A stretch of 64,000 bases of DNA from SZUA-584 sp040768905 (GCA_040768905.1 JAXGMA010000001.1:2294001-2358000); one strand, 5' to 3'; shown: positions 27,583-36,780, counted from the stretch's first letter. Notes: generated by a model not told the origin, from the letters alone. Numbers and translations are program-made.

Positions 27583-27659
27583 GCACCCGTAGCTCAGTAG
27601 GATAGAGCGCACGCCTCCTAAGCGTGAAGTCACCGGTTCGAATCCGTTCGGGTGCGCCA
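27583..27659 (+). tRNA. tRNA-Arg (anticodon CCT), CCA encoded
   Basis: Acceptor stem GCACCCG pairs with CGGGTGC, the anticodon stem CACGC/GCGTG encloses CTCCTAA, giving CCT for AGG codons, and the T loop is GTTCGAATC. Encoded CCA. It forms the left edge of the integrated element, and tRNA-Arg genes are common insertion sites. Confidence 0.95.
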
Positions 27660-27660
27660 G

Positions 27661-27697
27661 AAAACCCCGATTTAAAGCCACTTCCGGGGTTTTTTTA
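27661..27697 (+). terminator. Terminator after tRNA-Arg
   Basis: AACCCCG (27663-27669) pairs with CGGGGTT (27685-27691), followed by seven T. Confidence 0.8.
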
Positions 27698-27719
27698 TGC
27701 CAAAAACACTCCGGATTTT

Positions 27720-27825
27720 TACTACACAAAAGTAAAAACAGCCTACCTTTCGAGGCTGATTTTTAGCGTATGCTGACGGGGAAAAAAACCACTGTCGGAA
27801 CGCTTTATACTACATTTTACTACAC
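27720..27825 (+). repeat. TACTACA repeats at the left end of the element
   Basis: TACTACAC at 27720-27727, TACTACA at 27808-27814 and TACTACAC at 27818-27825. The closely spaced pair recurs at the right end. These may be arm-type recombinase sites. Confidence 0.5.
27739..27764 (+). terminator. Short hairpin inside the left end
   Basis: CAGCCT (27739-27744) and AGGCTG (27753-27758) with an eight-base loop and a T-run behind. The rest of 27765-27967 holds no gene apart from the TACTACA repeats. Confidence 0.6.
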
Positions 27826-27967
27826 TTTTTATATAACACCTAATCATTCTATAGACTTTATGGCACAAAATCGGATCAAACGCAGCTGTATTTGAGTGTT
27901 GAAATACATTTGTATTCATCAATTATACATCCAATAAATATGAAGAATTCTAGGAGGAATCGAATTC

Positions 27968-28363
27968 ATGATACAAATGAATGGGAACGAATTACACCGT
28001 GTTTTGATTGAAAAGAATTTGATTGACGATGCCGGATCAGTCAACGCCTTTGCTGTTAATTGCATATCCGGTGCGCATACTTGGCCGCTCTTAAGCGAGG
28101 TATGGAATCTATATCAGAATGATGTAACGCAAATGGAAGAATTGCAGGACTTCTTAAATGCTGTTTATGAGCAGGGGCAATATGATGTTCTGATCGGCAT
28201 TCTAGAAGTTCTGTATAGCTGTTGCGGACTGCTCATTCCTGAAGACTTACAGATGATCTTCGATTGCGAGGAGAAAGAACTGAAGGAAACTTTTCTGTAT
28301 GAGTTTTTGGAGGACTTCCAGGATATTATGTATGATTTGCAGGTGGATGAAGACGAATGTTAA
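27968..28363 (+). CDS. Hypothetical acidic protein of the element's left end
   Basis: 131 residues, AGGAGG before the ATG. It is acidic, especially the C terminus (LQVDEDEC), with helices likely throughout and no known motif. Position next to the tRNA boundary suggests cargo or a regulator. No family recognised. Confidence 0.65.
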   Translation: MIQMNGNELHRVLIEKNLIDDAGSVNAFAVNCISGAHTWPLLSEVWNLYQNDVTQMEELQDFLNAVYEQGQYDVLIGILEVLYSCCGLLIPEDLQMIFDCEEKELKETFLYEFLEDFQDIMYDLQVDEDEC

Positions 28364-28487
28364 GCTACGCCTATCTATTGAGTATGGGTATTTAATTTTA
28401 TTGGAAAAAACAAGGCTTTTTGATATACTTAGAATGGATTTAAACTATAACATTTGAATCTCAGATGAACATGAGGAGGATAGATTC

Positions 28488-29570
28488 ATGAATGAAGAGA
28501 AGCTAAATCGCTTTATAGAATCATTTATCCAGAAACAATCAACCAATCCTGAGAAATATAAAAAAGACCGTGAAGAACGTCAGGGACGTATGATAGAGTA
28601 TCAGGCATATACTCCAGACAAGATAAAAAGCATGAATGAAGAAGATTTCTATGAGTATTTAGGTAAACTCTGGTCAATGCTTATTTGGGGTAATAAAAAG
28701 TATATCGTAGATAAAGTCATTGCTGATAATGGCTTAGATAAGCTAAAAAAACAATTGATATCACTTCTTTTTAGTGACGAGAAAATTGAAAATAGGTGGG
28801 ATACCTTTCTCAAATCTATAAAGGGATTGGGGCCAGCAACGATAAGCGAGCTATTAACATATATAAATCCAGAAGAATATGTAATCTTCAACAAAACTAC
28901 CATCGCATGTTTTAAATATATAGATATTCCCAATATGCCAATATACAATTATCAATATACAGGCAAAAAATATGTTGAGGTCTGTAACTTAGCTAAGCAA
29001 ATAGCAAAAGCAATGAATGAAAAAGGTATTGCAGACAATAATCTATTGGCTGTAGATTACTTTATGTGGGATGAAATATTACCAATAGCCGATAATGCAA
29101 CTAATAAAGAAGCGGAAACAACTGCGCCAAACGAAATCCATGAAAGTGAAGCAGCTGCTTTTTTACATAACGAAATAAGAGATAAAATCGTTGAAATTGG
29201 ACGTTTATTGGGGTTTGAAAGCAACTCAGAAATAAAAGTTTTTCCGGGTGCAAAAGTTGATGCTGTATGGGAAGCTCGTATTGGCAATATGGGTAAATCA
29301 ATTTATGTTTTCGAGGTCCAGACAAAAGGTTCAATTGATAGTCTCATTTTAAATCTCATGAAGGCCAAGAATAATTCTGCCGTACAGGCAGTTGTAGCTG
29401 TTTCCGACAAAGCTCAGATAGAAAAAATCAATTTGGAAAGTACCGGAACCGTTTTAGAAAACTGTTTAAAAACATGGGATTATAAAGAAGTTCTAGAGGT
29501 CTATGATGCACTTACAAAAGCTCATGAATCAATTAATAAATTGGCTCTTGTCCCTGATAGTTTTGTCTAA
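28488..29570 (+). CDS. Putative PD-(D/E)XK-like nuclease or restriction-type protein
   Basis: 360 residues, AGGAGG before the ATG. The first 190 residues contain SIKGLGPATISELLTYINPEEYVIFN, which looks like a helix-hairpin-helix-type DNA-binding region. The C-terminal 140 residues hold VDAVWE near 257 and FEVQTKG near 275: an Asp followed by E-x-Q, a variant of the PD-(D/E)XK core. It stands alone, AT-rich compared with the pilus genes, so it may be a single-gene defence or addiction cargo. A terminator separates it from parA. Confidence 0.55.
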   Translation: MNEEKLNRFIESFIQKQSTNPEKYKKDREERQGRMIEYQAYTPDKIKSMNEEDFYEYLGKLWSMLIWGNKKYIVDKVIADNGLDKLKKQLISLLFSDEKIENRWDTFLKSIKGLGPATISELLTYINPEEYVIFNKTTIACFKYIDIPNMPIYNYQYTGKKYVEVCNLAKQIAKAMNEKGIADNNLLAVDYFMWDEILPIADNATNKEAETTAPNEIHESEAAAFLHNEIRDKIVEIGRLLGFESNSEIKVFPGAKVDAVWEARIGNMGKSIYVFEVQTKGSIDSLILNLMKAKNNSAVQAVVAVSDKAQIEKINLESTGTVLENCLKTWDYKEVLEVYDALTKAHESINKLALVPDSFV

Positions 29571-29599
29571 CCAGTAATATTGAAATCAGTACCACTGAA

Positions 29600-29630
29600 A
29601 AGCTGCTTGTCTTAAGCGGCTTTTTTATTA
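29600..29630 (+). terminator. Hairpin terminator between the nuclease-like gene and parA
   Basis: AAGCTGCTT and AAGCGGCTT pair (one G-U) with a five-base loop, then TTTTTT. It stands about 15 bases before the parA ribosome site. Confidence 0.8.
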
Positions 29631-29647
29631 CAAAGGAGGATCAGAAT

Positions 29648-30466
29648 ATGTCAAAAATCATCGCCCTCGCCAACCAAAAAGGCGGCGTGGGCAAAACAAC
29701 CACCACCGTCAACCTCGGTATCGGATTGGCGCGACAAGGGAAAAAGGTGCTGCTGGTGGATGCCGACGCGCAGGGAAATCTCACCGACAGTCTCGGGTGG
29801 AACGAGCCGGACAAGCTATCGGTAACCATAGCTACCATCATGACAAAAATCATCATGGACGAACCTGTTGATCACTGCGAAGGCATTTTGCACCATCCTG
29901 AAGGTGTTGACCTCATGCCGGCCAACATCGAACTGTCTGCTATGGAGGTGTCGCTGGTGAACACCATGAGCCGCGAAATCGTGCTGCGAAACTATCTTTG
30001 CGAAACCAAAAAGGATTACGACTTCATTCTCATCGACTGCATGCCCTCACTCGGTATGATCACCGTCAATGCACTTGTTGCCGCCGATAGCGTAATCATT
30101 CCCGTCCAAGCCCATTATCTACCCGCCAAAGGCATGTCGCAGCTCTTGCAGACCATAGGCCGCGTTAAACGCAACATCAACCCTAATCTAAAAATTGAAG
30201 GCGCGCTGCTAACTATGGTGGATACACGCACCAACCTCGCGAAGGATATCTCTTTTGTACTACGGCGCGATTATGGGGAGAAACTGCGCGTGTTCAAGAC
30301 GGAGATACCGCTTGCCATCAAAGCAGCCGAAACGAGTGCGGAAGGAAAAAGCATTTACGCATATGACCGGAACGGCAAGGCAGCTGCGGCATATGAAGCT
30401 CTGACGAAGGAGGTATTAAGCAGTGGCATGCAACGTGAGAAACATGAAGCTGACATCAGTCGATGA
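29648..30466 (+). CDS. parA: ParA family ATPase
   Basis: 272 residues. Deviant Walker A KGGVGKTTTT at about residues 10-20, the switch I region DADAQGNLT, Walker B-like FILIDCMPSLGM and the C-terminal HxxPxK-like HYLPAKGM. It should drive partition of the excised or replicating element together with parB, which overlaps its end by 44 bases. AAAGGAGG precedes the ATG. Confidence 0.93.
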   Translation: MSKIIALANQKGGVGKTTTTVNLGIGLARQGKKVLLVDADAQGNLTDSLGWNEPDKLSVTIATIMTKIIMDEPVDHCEGILHHPEGVDLMPANIELSAMEVSLVNTMSREIVLRNYLCETKKDYDFILIDCMPSLGMITVNALVAADSVIIPVQAHYLPAKGMSQLLQTIGRVKRNINPNLKIEGALLTMVDTRTNLAKDISFVLRRDYGEKLRVFKTEIPLAIKAAETSAEGKSIYAYDRNGKAAAAYEALTKEVLSSGMQREKHEADISR

Positions 30467-31382
30467 TCTGTTCAGCAGCGAGGAAAGCCGAAAAGCGGAA
30501 CAGCAGCAACAGGGTGAACAAGTCCTAAGCGTTCCTATTTCAGAGGTGCATGATTTCGCAAACAATCCATACCATGTTCGCAAAGATACGGAACTTATGG
30601 ACATGGTGGAGAGTATCCAGAGGATCGGTGTCCATACACCCTGCCTCGCGCGGCCACGTGCTGAGGGTGGGTATGAACTTCTTTCAGGCCATCGGCGAAA
30701 GCTGGCAAGCACGCTGGCAGGTTGTGAAACCCTTCCCCTTATTGTCAGAGAGATAGACGATGACTCGGCGACCATATTGGTCGTAGACGGGAATATTCAA
30801 CGCGAAACCATCTCATTTAGCGAAAAAGCAAAGGCATATAAGATGAAGTTGGAAGCACTAAATCGACAAGCAGGAAGACCATCAAAAAAAAATTATTGCC
30901 AAGTTGGCAATAATTACGAAGGCAAGACTTCAAATGAAATAATCGCTGAAACATCAGCAGACAGCAGCCGACAAATCGCACGCTATATTCGCCTCACTGA
31001 GCTTGCCGACCCCTTGCTTCATATGGTAGATGATAAAAAAATCGCCTTTAACCCAGCCGTGGAGCTTTCTTACCTGCCGAAAGAGTTGCAGACTGAATTG
31101 TTGGATGTTATAGAGCAAAATGAGTGCACGCCATCGCTGTCGCAGGCGCAGCGGCTTAAACAAGCGGCGCAGGAAGGCAGGCTAGACCGAAATGGTATTG
31201 AGTTGGTATTGAGCGAGGAGAAACCCCAGCAGAATAACTTGACGATTAAAGGAAATCGTATCGAAAAATACTTCCCAAAAGACTACACACCCAAGCAAAA
31301 GGAGGACATCATTATCAAAGCACTCGACCTGTACTACAAAAAGCTCGAACGAACGAAACAAGAAAAAGAATATGAACGTTAA
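30423..31382 (+). CDS. parB: ParB family partition protein
   Basis: 319 residues from GTG 30423, which has AAGGAGG nine bases upstream. N-terminal ParB/Srx CTPase-like domain with RPRAEGGYELLSGHRR near residue 77, then a helix-turn-helix with NEIIAETSADSSRQIARYIRLTEL near 177. It binds centromere-like sites and works with ParA. A perfect inverted repeat with 12-bp arms (30891-30915) lies inside its own coding region. Confidence 0.92.
   Translation: MACNVRNMKLTSVDDLFSSEESRKAEQQQQGEQVLSVPISEVHDFANNPYHVRKDTELMDMVESIQRIGVHTPCLARPRAEGGYELLSGHRRKLASTLAGCETLPLIVREIDDDSATILVVDGNIQRETISFSEKAKAYKMKLEALNRQAGRPSKKNYCQVGNNYEGKTSNEIIAETSADSSRQIARYIRLTELADPLLHMVDDKKIAFNPAVELSYLPKELQTELLDVIEQNECTPSLSQAQRLKQAAQEGRLDRNGIELVLSEEKPQQNNLTIKGNRIEKYFPKDYTPKQKEDIIIKALDLYYKKLERTKQEKEYER
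30891..30915. repeat. 25-bp palindrome inside parB (candidate parS or operator)
   Basis: AATTATTGCCAA, a single G and TTGGCAATAATT. It encodes part of the linker of ParB. A perfect 12-bp inverted repeat in a coding region is unusual. Confidence 0.6.
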
Positions 31383-31412
31383 GACGCCAAGCTCAAAAGC
31401 AAAGGCGTTTTT
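31383..31412 (+). terminator. Hairpin after parB
   Basis: GACGCC (31383-31388) with GGCGTT (31404-31409), a 15-base loop and a T-run behind. Confidence 0.6.
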
Positions 31413-31442
31413 TCATGCCATTTTTCAGAAAGGAGGCCTAAG

Positions 31443-31643
31443 ATGCTGTTTACAGAAGGCGAACTCAGTTCGTTTGAGCGCATGATGAAGGAGGTGCCGC
31501 GACCGCCTGGAGTACGAAGGACATTTGAGATTAATAGATTACGCGGTCCGACAATTCAAGACCGCATGTGTCCTGATTGCCTGTTTTATGACTCGAGGCA
31601 TAAACAATGCAAGCAGGAAAAATGCGTCGTTTTTGAGGCCTAG
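31443..31643 (+). CDS. Small cysteine-containing protein, probable zinc binder
   Basis: 66 residues, GAAAGGAGG before the ATG. Four cysteines near the C terminus (CPDCLFYDSRHKQCKQEKC) suggest one zinc site. Unknown function; its place between parB and the pilus cluster suggests a regulator. Confidence 0.65.
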   Translation: MLFTEGELSSFERMMKEVPRPPGVRRTFEINRLRGPTIQDRMCPDCLFYDSRHKQCKQEKCVVFEA

Positions 31644-31805
31644 CCGAAAAACTGGCCAGTCTACACCAAGGGCGTATTCTGGCTATTTCCGGGGTTATGG
31701 CCGGATTCGGTCTTCCCCCTCTCCTGCACCTCTCCCCCAAGTTACCAGCCCAAATACCAGCCGAGAAAAAGAAATTAAACACAAATATTGTGGAGGTAAA
31801 ACCAT

Positions 31806-32573
31806 ATGAAATTATTCAAAAACCGATATATCATAGGGATACTCTGTATCATCGCAGCACTGACCATTGTCTTTTTCGCTATACCTACATTGCAAAACAG
31901 CAACCAAGGTGAAACTGTTACCGCAGTTCGTGTCAAACAGCCAATAGATGCGGGATCCTTGATCACCGCTGAAATGCTGGAGACAGTTTCAGTACCCGAA
32001 AAGCTCATAAGCGGTGGTATCAGTGACGTTGCATTGGCAGTTGGCAAATACGCGACAGCGGATCTGTACATAGGCGATTATATAACAGCGAAGAAGCTTT
32101 CAGGATCTATCGAAGTTCAGTCTTCTTTCCCGGCTGGTACAGCAAAAGACAAGACAGTGGTGTCAGTGACTTTGCCCACACTTGCCTCGGGCGTATCTGG
32201 CTATCTGCTGCCTGGAGATGTGGTTACAGTCATTGCGCTGCCCAAGGGTTCAGGCATGCAATCGCTGGGCGTTGAGCCCGAAACGAAAGAAAAGGACCTG
32301 TCTGGTGCGGTCATCTACTCTGAATTGCAATACATCGAGGTGTGCATGGTGACTGCCAGCGATGGGACAGCTGCCAGTGTTGATAAACATCCCGACAATG
32401 CTATAAAAAACAATCTGCCTGTGACCGTCTCTTTCTACGCTACACCAAAGCAAATGCTGTTGCTGGCTGAGCTGGAACACCAGAACATCATCCACTTAGC
32501 TTTTGTCGCGCGCGGTAATGATGTGACGCAGTACATACCTGACGCTGTACTCACGAAAACGGAGGTGAGCTGA
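31806..32573 (+). CDS. cpaB: CpaB/RcpC-type pilus assembly protein
   Basis: 255 residues. One N-terminal membrane helix (about 8-28), then a SAF domain (VRVKQPIDAGSLITAEML...) and a RcpC-like region with LPTLASGVSGYLLPGDVVTVIAL near residue 120. In Tad systems CpaB is an envelope-anchored accessory factor of the assembly channel. First gene of the pilus operon, followed one base later by the ATPase gene at 32575. GGAGGT precedes the ATG. Confidence 0.87.
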   Translation: MKLFKNRYIIGILCIIAALTIVFFAIPTLQNSNQGETVTAVRVKQPIDAGSLITAEMLETVSVPEKLISGGISDVALAVGKYATADLYIGDYITAKKLSGSIEVQSSFPAGTAKDKTVVSVTLPTLASGVSGYLLPGDVVTVIALPKGSGMQSLGVEPETKEKDLSGAVIYSELQYIEVCMVTASDGTAASVDKHPDNAIKNNLPVTVSFYATPKQMLLLAELEHQNIIHLAFVARGNDVTQYIPDAVLTKTEVS

Positions 32574-32574
32574 T

Positions 32575-33294
32575 ATGGTTATAGCCGTTTGGGGACGAGA
32601 CGGAATCGGCAAGAGCATGCTCTGCGATGCGTTGGGTAAACAGTTCGCCAATCAGGGCATCACAGCCATCATCAACACTGATCTGACACAGCCAACACTG
32701 CCTGCACGTTTGGATGGAAAGAAGCTCGAATCAGATACGTCGCTTGGCAAAGCAATTGGAATGGGCACTTTGGATGCAGCACTCTATTTGCATCAGCATC
32801 CGAAGCTCAAAACCCTGTTCTATGCCGGTCTCACCGGCCATGACGAATATTTGTCGTATGAGCTGGGGCTTGAAGCAGACAACGCCGCACAGGATTTTGT
32901 AGAGCAATGCGCCGGGCTGGCCGATACGGTCATACTCGATATGTCCGGGCAGCGTAACGACCCATTTTTGCCCGGTGCGCTCATCCACGCAGACAAAGTG
33001 ATTACCCTCTTTACACCTGACGTGCGGGGTATCTGCTGGTTCAACAGCGTTAAGGCTCTTATCAGCACCATGAACGCGCAAGAACGCATATTGCCGGTCG
33101 CGGCGCTTGCGGGTAGAGAGCACGATATGTCAGCCGTAGAAAATGCGGTAGATACAAAACTTACCGCAGCGCTGCCGTATGTACGCGAATATCGGCAGAA
33201 TGGTATAAGCGGTGGAACGACACCTGCTACTGCACGGTATCTCCGTGAAGTGAAAAAGCTATATAACTTGCTAAAGGGGGTTGAGGCTATATGA
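32575..33294 (+). CDS. CpaE/TadZ-like MinD-family ATPase
   Basis: 239 residues. It begins MVIAVWGRDGIGKSMLCDALG, a Walker A variant (GRDGIGKS). Further conserved parts are NTDLTQPTLPARL, DTVILDMSGQRNDPF and VRGICWFNSVKAL. Family members localise the Tad machine. Overlaps the CpaF gene by four bases. Confidence 0.85.
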   Translation: MVIAVWGRDGIGKSMLCDALGKQFANQGITAIINTDLTQPTLPARLDGKKLESDTSLGKAIGMGTLDAALYLHQHPKLKTLFYAGLTGHDEYLSYELGLEADNAAQDFVEQCAGLADTVILDMSGQRNDPFLPGALIHADKVITLFTPDVRGICWFNSVKALISTMNAQERILPVAALAGREHDMSAVENAVDTKLTAALPYVREYRQNGISGGTTPATARYLREVKKLYNLLKGVEAI

Positions 33295-34622
33295 GTCGAA
33301 CATTCAGAGATCTGGCCTACGAGCGCCAGCAAAGTGTGCCTCAGGTTAACGACGCGTATGAAACCTTGCTCGAACAAGTCCGTACGGTCATTTCCAAGGA
33401 TCACGCAGAGACGCTTGCACACAGCATCACAGAAAAGGATGCTTCAGATACGGTAAAACGGCTGATCAGCGAGTATGTCGGCAGCCATCAGTATCATGTC
33501 AGCGGCTTATCCATGCAGCAGCTTTCAGAGAAACTGTATGGTGACATGGCAGGCTTTGGTTTCTTGGATAAATACATCACCGACCCGGATGTTGAAGAGA
33601 TTAACGGCAATTCGTGGCGGGATATCGAGATTGTGACGCATTCCGGTTGGCGCAAGATACCGGAGCGTTTTTTGTCTCCCCAGCATGCCGCTGACACGCT
33701 GCGCAAAATGGTTCGTTTAGGTGGTTTGGTACTGGATGGTACGAACCCTATTGTGGACAGCTACATCACGGAGGGTATTCGCGTATCGGCCATTATTCCG
33801 CCTGTTGCCGACAGACGAAGCGGTGCGGTATTTTCTATTCGACGCCAGCGCTTGGCGAAGGTCTCAAAAGAGCAACTTGTCGACTGGCATACAGCGACGC
33901 CAGAGATGCTGGAGTTTTTGACGTTGTGCGTTAACCACGGTGTTTCGGTTGGTATTGCGGGTAAGACAGGCAGCGGTAAAACAACGGATATCGCGTATTT
34001 GCTGAACGAAGTTGATACCAGTAAACGCATTTACACCATCGAGGAGACGCGAGAGCTGGATTTGTTTTGCGAGGATGAGGACGGGAAAACGCAAAACCGT
34101 GTCATACATACTTGTACGCGTCCAAGCGATTTGCAAAGCGCCGACGTGGACATGAATGATCTACTGCGTAAATCGCTAAGATTTTCGCCGGATATCATCG
34201 CGGTGGCAGAGATGCGCGGCGCGGAGGCAATAGTCGCGCAGGAAGCCGCCCGTACAGGGCATGTCGTTGTAACGAGTCTGCACGCGAACTCCGCGCGCAA
34301 GGCCTATGGACGCATACTCTCCATGTGCCAGATGTCAGGTACCAACATATCGACACACATCCTTATGGGCTTTGTGGTTGAAGCATTCCCGATCATGGTT
34401 TTCAAAAAACAGATGCCGGACGGGACACGCCGTATCATTGAGATAGTCGAGGCGATAGGTGTGCAGAACGGGATGGTTCAGGCCAAGACACTATATCGAT
34501 TTGAGCCTGATACAGGCGAGTATGTCCGTGAGCACGGCGTCTCGGACGAGTTGGCCGAGAGTTTGCGCGGAAACGGCGCTGAAAAGGCCGTCATTGATAG
34601 ATTCAGGGAGGTGCAAGGATGA
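33291..34622 (+). CDS. cpaF: CpaF/TadA secretion ATPase
   Basis: 443 residues. Walker A GKTGSGKTT near residues 224-232, Asp box EETRELDLFCEDEDG, Walker B-like PDIIAVAEMRG, and VVTSLHANSARKAYGRI. A hexameric VirB11/GspE-type motor that powers pilus extension. It is the only such ATPase of the element. Overlaps the TadB gene by four bases. Confidence 0.93.
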   Translation: MSRTFRDLAYERQQSVPQVNDAYETLLEQVRTVISKDHAETLAHSITEKDASDTVKRLISEYVGSHQYHVSGLSMQQLSEKLYGDMAGFGFLDKYITDPDVEEINGNSWRDIEIVTHSGWRKIPERFLSPQHAADTLRKMVRLGGLVLDGTNPIVDSYITEGIRVSAIIPPVADRRSGAVFSIRRQRLAKVSKEQLVDWHTATPEMLEFLTLCVNHGVSVGIAGKTGSGKTTDIAYLLNEVDTSKRIYTIEETRELDLFCEDEDGKTQNRVIHTCTRPSDLQSADVDMNDLLRKSLRFSPDIIAVAEMRGAEAIVAQEAARTGHVVVTSLHANSARKAYGRILSMCQMSGTNISTHILMGFVVEAFPIMVFKKQMPDGTRRIIEIVEAIGVQNGMVQAKTLYRFEPDTGEYVREHGVSDELAESLRGNGAEKAVIDRFREVQG

Positions 34623-35545
34623 CTATTCAAATTCTGTGCGCTCTTTTGATAACGGCAGGTTTGTTCTTGATATTCAAAATCCGTCCGTCGGATTTGATTG
34701 GCAGACTTCTAAGGCCGTTTGGGCGGCAACGCGAAAAGAGCAAGCGCATACGACGTATAACAGGCAAGTCAAAAGGTAAGCTGGAGGCGACGATGGACAG
34801 CGCCAAGGAAATGTTGTCGGCAGCAGGCATGAGCGAGCAGATTGCCTCGTACCAATGGACGGCTGTCATACTCGCAATACTCGGGATGTTGATTGGACTG
34901 GCGCTGGATAACGTCCTTGCGGGATTGGTGTTGGCCGCTGGCCTTGCTTGTGCGCCTTTGATTGTGATTCGCATCTGCACCGGCGATTATATACGGAGCC
35001 TCAATGAAAAGCTGGAAATCGCAATGGGCACAGTCACCAACAGCTATGTGGCATCTGGTGATCTGATCAGTGCTATACAAAACAGCTTGCATCTTCTACC
35101 CACTCCACTTGACGGTATGTTTCGCCAGTTCTATGCCGAAACCCAACTTGTTGATTCCGACATAGTAAAAGCGCTCTATCGTCTCCGCGAACGTATAGAC
35201 AACCGGTACTGGCGCGACTGGTGCGACGTGCTGGTGCAGTGCCAGCGAGACAGGCAGCTGCGATACGCACTGTCCGGTATCGTAGGAAGGCTGGGCGAAA
35301 TGCGGCGTGTGCAGATGGAAACCGACACAGTGATGCGTAAGCAGCTTGGTGATTACATGGTGACGGTCATGATCGTGCTTGGTGCCATTCCCCTGATGGG
35401 CGCGATGATGCCCGACTGGTACAGTATGCTGACAACTACATTGGCAGGCAAAATCACGTTGGCAGTGGTGCTGGCTGCTGTGCTTGCTACGGCGGTTTGG
35501 GTGGCGCAGCTGTACCGTCCTGCAGAAGGCGGTGAAAAGAGATGA
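34619..35545 (+). CDS. tadB: TadB-like inner-membrane platform protein (T2SF domain)
   Basis: 308 residues. N-terminal and central membrane helices (about 1-20, 75-115) and a C-terminal pair (about 245-300), with a cytosolic T2SF domain between, containing LNEKLEIAMGTVTNSYVASGDLISAI. Partner of TadC; together they form the platform under CpaF. The start overlaps CpaF and the end overlaps TadC. Confidence 0.85.
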   Translation: MTIQILCALLITAGLFLIFKIRPSDLIGRLLRPFGRQREKSKRIRRITGKSKGKLEATMDSAKEMLSAAGMSEQIASYQWTAVILAILGMLIGLALDNVLAGLVLAAGLACAPLIVIRICTGDYIRSLNEKLEIAMGTVTNSYVASGDLISAIQNSLHLLPTPLDGMFRQFYAETQLVDSDIVKALYRLRERIDNRYWRDWCDVLVQCQRDRQLRYALSGIVGRLGEMRRVQMETDTVMRKQLGDYMVTVMIVLGAIPLMGAMMPDWYSMLTTTLAGKITLAVVLAAVLATAVWVAQLYRPAEGGEKR

Positions 35546-36420
35546 TGCTGATGTTGTATGCACTGTCTGTCATTTTGTTATCTGTTGGACTTTTTCGCAT
35601 GGCTCAAGCAGCGGTTGCTTTCCCTTCCGGACAATCTATTCGTGCAATAAAGAACATTTACGGGAAACGTAGCCTGTCTCAGCGATTTCAGGATACCCTG
35701 CTGCCTTTGGCAAGGCTTCTCTCGAAGTTGTTGCCCATGAGTGAATACAGAAAAAAGCGAATGGAAGCGGATTTCGTGCGACTGCGCATCTCGCAGGAGC
35801 CCGAAGAATTCGTTTCACAGGCAAAGACACGGTCTTTATTGCTAGCACTGATAGGGGCGCTGTTCATCCCAATCGGTATTCCGTGGCTGGCGTTGCTAAC
35901 CGCTGTCATATCGGTGCTGGCCTATTTTCAAGCAATGCAGTCTATTCGCAAAAGAGTGGACGCGCTAAGCCGCAAGATCGAAGAGGAACTGCCCCGTCTG
36001 ACGGAAACGCTTATCTACTCGCTGCAGGACAGCCGTGACCTGATATCATTCTTTGAAAAGTATCGGAAGGTAACAGGCAAAGCGCTGGGTATGGAGCTTG
36101 ACCGGCTGATCCTTGATATGAAAACGGGTAATCCTGAGGCTGCGCTACGCAGTATGGACGCACGGCTTGGCCTCCCTTCCTTCTCAGCGCTGTGTGCCGT
36201 GCTGTGCGGCGTCCATCAGGGTGTTGACCAGAAAACGAGCCTTCTTGTGCTGGAACAGGATATGCGCACAAAGGAGCGCGAGACGCTCAGGCGGCTGATG
36301 GAGAAGCGCCCCAGTCGCATCAAAGCGGCATCGTTCATCCTGACAATACTGCTCATACTTCTCTTTATGGTTCCCCTTGTGATTCTCATTATAAACAACC
36401 TGCAGACCGTGGGATTCTGA
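35542..36420 (+). CDS. tadC: TadC-like inner-membrane platform protein (T2SF domain)
   Basis: 292 residues. Membrane helices near the N terminus, at about 95-135 and at the C terminus (FILTILLILLFMVPLVILIINN). The T2SF core RLTETLIYSLQDSRDLISFF and EKRPSRIKAA fit TadC. Start at the first of two ATGs (35542), overlapping TadB. Confidence 0.85.
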   Translation: MMLMLYALSVILLSVGLFRMAQAAVAFPSGQSIRAIKNIYGKRSLSQRFQDTLLPLARLLSKLLPMSEYRKKRMEADFVRLRISQEPEEFVSQAKTRSLLLALIGALFIPIGIPWLALLTAVISVLAYFQAMQSIRKRVDALSRKIEEELPRLTETLIYSLQDSRDLISFFEKYRKVTGKALGMELDRLILDMKTGNPEAALRSMDARLGLPSFSALCAVLCGVHQGVDQKTSLLVLEQDMRTKERETLRRLMEKRPSRIKAASFILTILLILLFMVPLVILIINNLQTVGF

Positions 36421-36531
36421 CCCACTGATCCGCTTTTAATGGCAGCGATGAAAGGAGGGCTGCTTTTTGCTGTGCACGCAAAGCGGATTTCTTATAACTC
36501 CAACAAAACAAATAGAAAGGAACAATACTTA

Positions 36532-36735
36532 ATGCTGAAAATCAAAAACACTGTCAAACGTTTTGTCTCTGAGAAGAAGGCGGAGGGCTTTCTGGATGTC
36601 GCCATGAAAATTTTGATCGTTGTGGTCATCGGCGCGGCTATTCTGCTCATCATGAACGCCGCCATGCCTGACCTGTTCCAGAACCTGATCAACAAAATCA
36701 GCGGAGAGCTGACCGGTATCAACGTGCTGCCATAG
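36532..36735 (+). CDS. Small Flp-type pilin-like subunit
   Basis: 67 residues from ATG 36532 (GAAAGGA upstream; the longer frame to 36439 lacks one). A basic head (MLKIKNTVKRFVSEKK) is followed by AEGFLDVAMKILIVVVIGAAILLI, a single hydrophobic helix. The cleavage-like site is G before F at residue 20/21, with an Asp at +3 in place of the usual Glu at +5. It is probably the major pilin. A terminator-like hairpin follows it at 36755, as expected for a subunit needed in excess. Confidence 0.75.
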   Translation: MLKIKNTVKRFVSEKKAEGFLDVAMKILIVVVIGAAILLIMNAAMPDLFQNLINKISGELTGINVLP

Positions 36736-36754
36736 CTGTAAAAAACGAATGGCG

Positions 36755-36780
36755 AGGGCTGCCATTTGGCGGCCCTTTAT
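36755..36780 (+). terminator. Partial terminator after the pilin gene
   Basis: AGGGCTGCC (36755-36763) pairs with GGCGGCCCT (36768-36776), with one G-U pair, followed by a weak T-run (TTAT). It would lower expression of downstream genes relative to the pilin. Confidence 0.65.

Noticed and set aside
27412..27729. 105-codon minus-strand frame over the tRNA-Arg region
   Set aside because: It reads through the tRNA copies (with the usual NGFEPVTSRLGG shadow), so it is not a gene.
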